A stretch of 64,000 bases of DNA from Solimonas variicoloris DSM 15731 (GTDB lineage: Bacteria > Pseudomonadota > Gammaproteobacteria > Nevskiales > Nevskiaceae), in NCBI RefSeq assembly GCF_000382285.1, contig NZ_KB907926.1:62001-126000 (forward strand), given 5' to 3'. Positions 60,311 to 64,000 of the stretch are shown here, piece after piece; position 1 is the stretch's first letter; each line of letters starts with the position of its first letter. The translations under genes were made by a program, and so were the position numbers. The notes under the pieces were generated by a model that was given only the letters and a program-made list of their open reading frames with translations, made no database searches and was not told the origin of the DNA.

Positions 60311-61314
60311 GCACCGGCCGGCCCGATCGAGCGGGCGACGCCTTTCTTCCGCCGCGGCTGCTGCGTCACCCGCAGATCCAATCGATCCTCGCGACCAAGA
60401 GTCCGCGCCGGCGCCGCTGGCTGGCGCGCGACGGCCGCATGGAGGCGGCCTGCCAGCCGATGCTACTCGACGCCGGCGACGGCGTGCGGCTCGCCGCCTA
60501 CTGGTCGCCGCAGCCGCCGGCCGCGCCGCCGCGCGGCCGCGTCGTGCTGATCCACGGCTGGGAAGGCAGCCACGCGTCGAGCTATCTGTACTCGATGGCG
60601 TGCACGGTCTACGCCGCCGGCTTCGACGTGCTGCGCCTGAACCTGCGCGACCACGGCGGCACGCATCATCTGAACCGCGAGTTCTTCCATTCGGCGCGCA
60701 TCGCCGAAGTGCTCGGCGCGATCGCCGCGGCGCCGGTGCGCACGGCCGACGCGCCGCTGTACGTCATCGGCTTCTCGCTCGGCGGCAATTTCGCGCTGCG
60801 CGTCGGCCTGCACGGACCGGCCGCCGGCGTGCACCCGCACCTGGCGATCGGCATCTCGCCGGCGATCAATCCGCGCGCGACAATGCAGGCGATCGACGAC
60901 GGGCCGACGCTGTTCCGCTGGTACTTCACCGGCAAATGGCGCAAGACCGTGCAGGCGAAGAAGGCGGCCTGGCCGGAACTCGACGTCGCGCACCTGCTCG
61001 GCGAGCGCAGCCTGGTCGCGATCACCCGCCATTTCGCCGAACGCCATACCGAATACGGCGCGCTCGATCCCTACTTCGCCGCCTACACGCTCGGCGCCGC
61101 GCAGCTCTATGCCTCGCCGACGCCGCTGGCCATCATTACCGCCGCCGACGATCCGGTGATCCCGGTCGCGGATTTCGCCGGCCTGCGCGCGCAGGGCGCG
61201 CTGCGCAGCTTCGATCTCACCCGCTACGGCGGGCACTGCGGCTTTTTCGACGCGATCGCCGGCGCGACCTGGGCTGAGCGCCGCGTGCTGCAACTGCTCG
61301 ACGCGCCGCGCTGA
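60307..61314 (+). CDS. Alpha/beta-hydrolase (YheT/ABHD1-like)
   Basis: The product is 335 residues from a GTG at 60307 overlapping the dapE stop; a later start (the ATG at 60439 or similar) cannot be excluded. It has the oxyanion region VVLIHGWEGSHASSYLYSMA, the nucleophile elbow GFSLGGNFALR (Ser), a C-terminal Asp (ITAADDPVIP) and His (YGGHCGFFD). The N-terminal LRHPQIQSILATKSPRRRRW is typical of the YheT-like group. The substrate is unknown, probably an ester or lipid. It is coupled to dapE. Confidence 0.83.
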   Translation: MSTGRPDRAGDAFLPPRLLRHPQIQSILATKSPRRRRWLARDGRMEAACQPMLLDAGDGVRLAAYWSPQPPAAPPRGRVVLIHGWEGSHASSYLYSMACTVYAAGFDVLRLNLRDHGGTHHLNREFFHSARIAEVLGAIAAAPVRTADAPLYVIGFSLGGNFALRVGLHGPAAGVHPHLAIGISPAINPRATMQAIDDGPTLFRWYFTGKWRKTVQAKKAAWPELDVAHLLGERSLVAITRHFAERHTEYGALDPYFAAYTLGAAQLYASPTPLAIITAADDPVIPVADFAGLRAQGALRSFDLTRYGGHCGFFDAIAGATWAERRVLQLLDAPR

Positions 61315-61339
61315 ATGCCGGCGCGCGCCGGCCCGGCCT

Positions 61340-62128
61340 TCAGGTCACCTTGGCGCGCTTGACCAGCGCCGAGACCAGCGACGGCGCCCAGCGCTTCAGG
61401 TAGATCGCCGCCTTCTCGCGGCCGACGTACAGCTCTTCGGCATTGCGCGCGACGCCGGCCCAGATCCGCGCGGCACAGGTTTGCGCATCCATACCCTTGG
61501 CCTGCGCATCGTCCATCCGGTCGTGCCGGCCGCCGTCGCCGGTGATGGCGTTGCGCGACACTTCCGTGCGGATGAAGCCGGGGCAGACCAGCGTGAAGCG
61601 CACCTGGTCGCGCCACAGCTCGGCCCGCGCCGATTCGAAGAAGCCGTGCAGCGCGTGCTTGGCGGCCGCATAGCCGGTGCGCAGCGGCGTGCCCATCTTG
61701 CCGACCACGCTGCTGATGACCACGACGTGTCCGCCGCCGCGCGCGCGCATGCCCGGCACCACGGCCTTGGTCAGCGCCACCGTCGCGAAGAAATCCAGCT
61801 CCATGATGCGCCGGTAGACGTCCATCGAGGTGTCGAGCATCAGGCTGCGCTGCGAGATGCCGGCGTTGTTGACGAGCACGTCGATCGGCCCGAAGCAGGC
61901 CTCGGCCGCGGCGCGCGCGGCCTCGGCGTCGAACTGGGTGAGATCGAGCGGCAGCACGGCGACCTTCGCCGGATCGGCGCAGGCGGCGCGCACACGTTCG
62001 AGCTCGTCGACACGCCGCGCGCTCAGCACCAGCCTGGCGCCCTGCCGGCTGGCAAGCACCGCCATCGCTTCGCCGATGCCGCTCGAGGCGCCGGTGATCC
62101 AGATCGTCTTGCCCGCCAGGTCCGTCAT
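61340..62128 (-). CDS. SDR-family oxidoreductase (DHRS7-like)
   Basis: The product is 262 residues. It has TIWITGASSGIGEAMAVLAS (NAD(P) loop), LVNNAGIS, and the catalytic VVVISSVVGKMG ... TGYAAAKHAL (Ser-Tyr-Lys). The family acts on lipophilic alcohols or ketones in the cytosol. It is convergent with the YheT-like hydrolase (25-bp gap). Two perfect palindromes lie 111-160 bp upstream of its start. Confidence 0.87.
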   Translation of the reverse strand: MTDLAGKTIWITGASSGIGEAMAVLASRQGARLVLSARRVDELERVRAACADPAKVAVLPLDLTQFDAEAARAAAEACFGPIDVLVNNAGISQRSLMLDTSMDVYRRIMELDFFATVALTKAVVPGMRARGGGHVVVISSVVGKMGTPLRTGYAAAKHALHGFFESARAELWRDQVRFTLVCPGFIRTEVSRNAITGDGGRHDRMDDAQAKGMDAQTCAARIWAGVARNAEELYVGREKAAIYLKRWAPSLVSALVKRAKVT

Positions 62129-62238
62129 GCGCGTCTCCGAATGTCAGGCGCGCAGTCTGCCACGGCGCGCGTCGTGCGCCTGCGCGCAAATTTGGCCCCG
62201 TCGCTGCCGCGCCATCTGCGCGTAACCGTGCGGCATCG

Positions 62239-62260
62239 GCGCGGTCGGCGCCGACCGCGC
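62239..62260. repeat. 22-bp perfect palindrome upstream of the SDR gene
   Basis: GCGCGGTCGGC followed directly by its reverse complement GCCGACCGCGC, with no spacer. It lies in the 253-bp gap between the SDR gene start and the end of the aldolase gene. The uninterrupted symmetry suggests a dimeric regulator site rather than an RNA hairpin. Confidence 0.4.
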
Positions 62261-62271
62261 GGGCATCACGC

Positions 62272-62287
62272 CGGCGTGCGCACGCCG
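62272..62287. repeat. 16-bp perfect palindrome next to the previous one
   Basis: CGGCGTGCGCACGCCG is self-complementary throughout, 11 bp from the 22-bp palindrome. It may be a second operator half-site or simply GC-rich chance. Confidence 0.3.
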
Positions 62288-62314
62288 CGGCCGGAAAAAC
62301 GCGCGCCAAAGAAA

Positions 62315-62343
62315 ACGCCCGCCGCATCGACTGCGGCGGGCGT
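62315..62343 (-). terminator. Rho-independent terminator of the class I aldolase gene
   Basis: A 12-bp perfect stem ACGCCCGCCGCA/TGCGGCGGGCGT with a 5-nt loop is followed on the minus strand by TTTTCTTT, 38 bp after the gene's stop. Confidence 0.85.
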
Positions 62344-62381
62344 CGTCACGGCGCTTCAGCGAGCGCCGGCGCGGACCGGCT

Positions 62382-63395
62382 TCAGGCCGCCTTTTCGAGC
62401 GCGGCGTCCCACTTGCCGAGCGCGGCGAGGCCGTTCATGTGCGCGCGATGCAGATGCGCGACGCGGCCGGCGTCGGCGTTCTTGCCGCCCCAGGCCTTCA
62501 GCGCCGCGGCCTGCAGGGCGCGGCCGTACGAGAACGTCAGCTTCCACGGCAGCGGACCCATCTTGTTCATCAGGTCAAGGTGCGCGGTCGCGTCCTCGTC
62601 CGACTGGCCGCCCGACAGGAAGGCGATGCCCGGCACCGCACCCGGCACGTGGCGCTTGAGCGTGCGCAGCGTGGCGGCGGCGACCGTCTGGCGATCGGCC
62701 TGCACCGGGCACTTCTTGCCGGAGATGACCATGTTCGGCTTGAGCACCATGCCCTCGAGCAGGACCTTCTGCTTGCCGAGTTCGACGAACACCGCTTCGA
62801 GCGTGCGATTGGTGACGTCCTCGCAGACCTCGATCGTGTTGTCGGCGTCCATCAGCACTTCCGGCTCGACGATCGGCACGATGCCGGCTTCCTGGCACAG
62901 CGCCGCGTAGCGGGCCAGCGCGTGCGCGTTGGTGTGGATGCAGTAGTCGCTCGGGATGCCGTTGCCGATGGTGATGACGCCGCGCCACTTGGCGAAGCGG
63001 GCACCGGCCTCACGGTACTTGACGAGGCGCTCGCGCAGGCCGTCGAGGCCTTCGGTGACCGTCTCGCCCGGCGCGCCGGCGAGGTCCTTGGCGCCCTTGT
63101 CGACCTTGATGCCCGGGATCACGCCCTTGGCGGCGAGCAGCTGCGGGAACGGCGTGCCGTCGAGCGCCTTCTGGAACAGCGTTTCCTCGAACAGGATCAC
63201 GCCCGAGGTGTACTGCTCGAAGCCCTGGGTCGTGAACAGCATGTCGCGGTACGCCTGGCGATGCGCTTCGGTGTTCTCGATGTTGATGCTCTTGAAGCGC
63301 TTCTCGATCGTGCCCGTGCTCTCGTCGGCGGCCAGGATTCCCTTGCCCGGGGCGACCATGGCGAGCGCGGTTTCGTTCAACAACTTCTCGTTCAT
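62382..63395 (-). CDS. Class I fructose-bisphosphate aldolase
   Basis: The product is 337 residues from the ATG at 63395 ([20 protein letters not shown]). Class I features include [38 protein letters not shown] and the Schiff-base lysine in GMVLKPNMV (Lys219), with [16 protein letters not shown]. It needs no metal, unlike the class II FbaA common in gammaproteobacteria. It cleaves fructose-1,6-bisphosphate in glycolysis and gluconeogenesis. Single gene, with a terminator behind it and a 268-bp gap before wrbA in which I see no clear feature. Confidence 0.95.
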   Translation of the reverse strand: MNEKLLNETALAMVAPGKGILAADESTGTIEKRFKSINIENTEAHRQAYRDMLFTTQGFEQYTSGVILFEETLFQKALDGTPFPQLLAAKGVIPGIKVDKGAKDLAGAPGETVTEGLDGLRERLVKYREAGARFAKWRGVITIGNGIPSDYCIHTNAHALARYAALCQEAGIVPIVEPEVLMDADNTIEVCEDVTNRTLEAVFVELGKQKVLLEGMVLKPNMVISGKKCPVQADRQTVAAATLRTLKRHVPGAVPGIAFLSGGQSDEDATAHLDLMNKMGPLPWKLTFSYGRALQAAALKAWGGKNADAGRVAHLHRAHMNGLAALGKWDAALEKAA

Positions 63396-63663
63396 AAGTT
63401 CCAATGCTCCGCTGTGTATTCCGTGTCCCGGCCCAACCCGGTCAGGGGCCAGAAGTTTAGAGGAAGGGCATGCCAAATTCACTTACCGGCCTGTTGGCGG
63501 CGCGCGGCTGCCGAAAGGCGACAGACTGCCGCAATGCGCGCGCCGCATCCGTGCCGGCGCGCACGCAACCGCTGTCCGCGGCGCCGCGGCCGATGGCGGT
63601 CGCCGGCGACCCCGCGGCGGATTAAGCTGCGGCTCCATCCCCTCGACACGCCGGAGCGCTCCC

Positions 63664-64000
63664 ATGGCCAAGATCCTCGTGCTCTATCACAGCCTCTACG
63701 GCCACATCGAAGCGATGGCGCAGGCCGTCGCCGCCGGGGCCGGCGAAGTCGCCGGCGTGGAAACCAGCCTCAAGCGCGTCCCCGAGACGACGAGCGAGGA
63801 CGTCCTCGCCAAGATCGGCGCCAAGCTGCACCAGACCGCGCCGGTCGCGACGGTCGACGAACTGGCCGGCTATGACGCGATCCTGTTCGGCACGCCGACA
63901 CGCTTCGGCAACATGACCGGCCAGATGCGCACCTTCCTCGACCAGACCGGCGGCCTGTGGGCCAAGGGCGCGCTGATCGGCAAGATCGGCAGCGTGTTCA
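63664..64000 (+). CDS. wrbA: NAD(P)H:quinone oxidoreductase WrbA, N-terminal part
   Basis: The gene runs off the right edge, and 112 residues are visible. It begins [20 protein letters not shown], the flavodoxin-like FMN phosphate loop, then [20 protein letters not shown] and [10 protein letters not shown], all characteristic of WrbA. WrbA is a tetrameric FMN enzyme that reduces quinones with two electrons, protecting against redox cycling. It is divergent from the aldolase gene. Confidence 0.93.
   Translation, partial: MAKILVLYHSLYGHIEAMAQAVAAGAGEVAGVETSLKRVPETTSEDVLAKIGAKLHQTAPVATVDELAGYDAILFGTPTRFGNMTGQMRTFLDQTGGLWAKGALIGKIGSVF

Noticed and set aside
63537-63612. Short self-complementary GC runs such as CCGCGGCGCCGCGG upstream of wrbA
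   Set aside because: Such 14-bp palindromes are expected often by chance at this GC content and show no link to promoter elements.

Overview
This is a very GC-rich (about 70% by eye), gene-dense stretch of a Gram-negative bacterial chromosome. The gene order is that of a gammaproteobacterium: alaC-hom-thrC-recJ, surE-pcm-DedA-nlpD, eno-ftsB-ispD-ispF, and the long run rpsB-tsf / pyrH-frr-uppS-cdsA-dxr-rseP-bamA-skp-lpxD-fabZ-lpxA-lpxB-rnhB-dnaE-accA-tilS-pyrG, with map-glnD-dapD-dapE on the other side. Taken together, the order resembles Xanthomonadales/Nevskiales-type genomes. That placement is an inference from synteny and composition, not from a search. No tRNA, rRNA, CRISPR array, insertion sequence, prophage or obvious genomic island was seen.

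Layout. 1-5.3 kb holds the end of an ATP-grasp acyl-CoA synthetase, an AI-2E-type permease, a DMT exporter, and a LysR regulator divergent from a quinone oxidoreductase/SDR pair. 5.4-11.8 kb is a four-gene efflux operon: an outer-membrane lipoprotein channel, an HlyD adaptor, an RbbA-like double-ATPase/permease fusion and a YhhJ-like permease. 11.8-20.5 kb, on the minus strand, runs alaC, hom, GNAT, thrC, recJ, a small exported protein and a CpdB-like nucleotidase lipoprotein. 20.8-24.9 kb has a fatty-acid desaturase and surE-pcm-DedA-nlpD. 25-29.1 kb has an Smr protein, a TetR regulator and ispF-ispD-ftsB-eno. 29.1-32.4 kb has the only gene-poor gap over 300 bp, then kdsA turned against its neighbours, then pyrG. 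32.4-53.9 kb is the envelope-biogenesis/translation superoperon. 54-60.3 kb has map, glnD, dapD, a DUF2721 protein and dapE. 60.3-64 kb has a YheT-like hydrolase, an SDR, class I aldolase and the start of wrbA.

How the genes work together. The central block couples outer-membrane construction (BamA, Skp, the RseP protease, lipid A enzymes LpxD/A/B, KdsA) with membrane lipid and undecaprenyl synthesis (CdsA, UppS, FabZ, AccA), isoprenoid precursors (Dxr, IspD, IspF), translation (S2, EF-Ts, RRF, TilS, Map), nucleotide supply (PyrH, PyrG) and replication (DnaE, RNase HII). AlaC, Hom, ThrC, DapD and DapE are aspartate-family or alanine enzymes, and GlnD senses nitrogen status.

No wholly new multi-gene system is visible. 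The most unusual signals are structural: a perfectly contiguous three-way-junction fold between skp and lpxD; a large interrupted palindrome between glnD and dapD; kdsA inverted between two related hairpins beside a coding-like (Gly-Ala-Asp)6 fragment; and a structured rpsB leader with promoters that overlap the divergent map promoter. Gene-content oddities are a secreted peroxiredoxin inserted between lpxA and lpxB, and the absence of truD and rpoS from their usual places.
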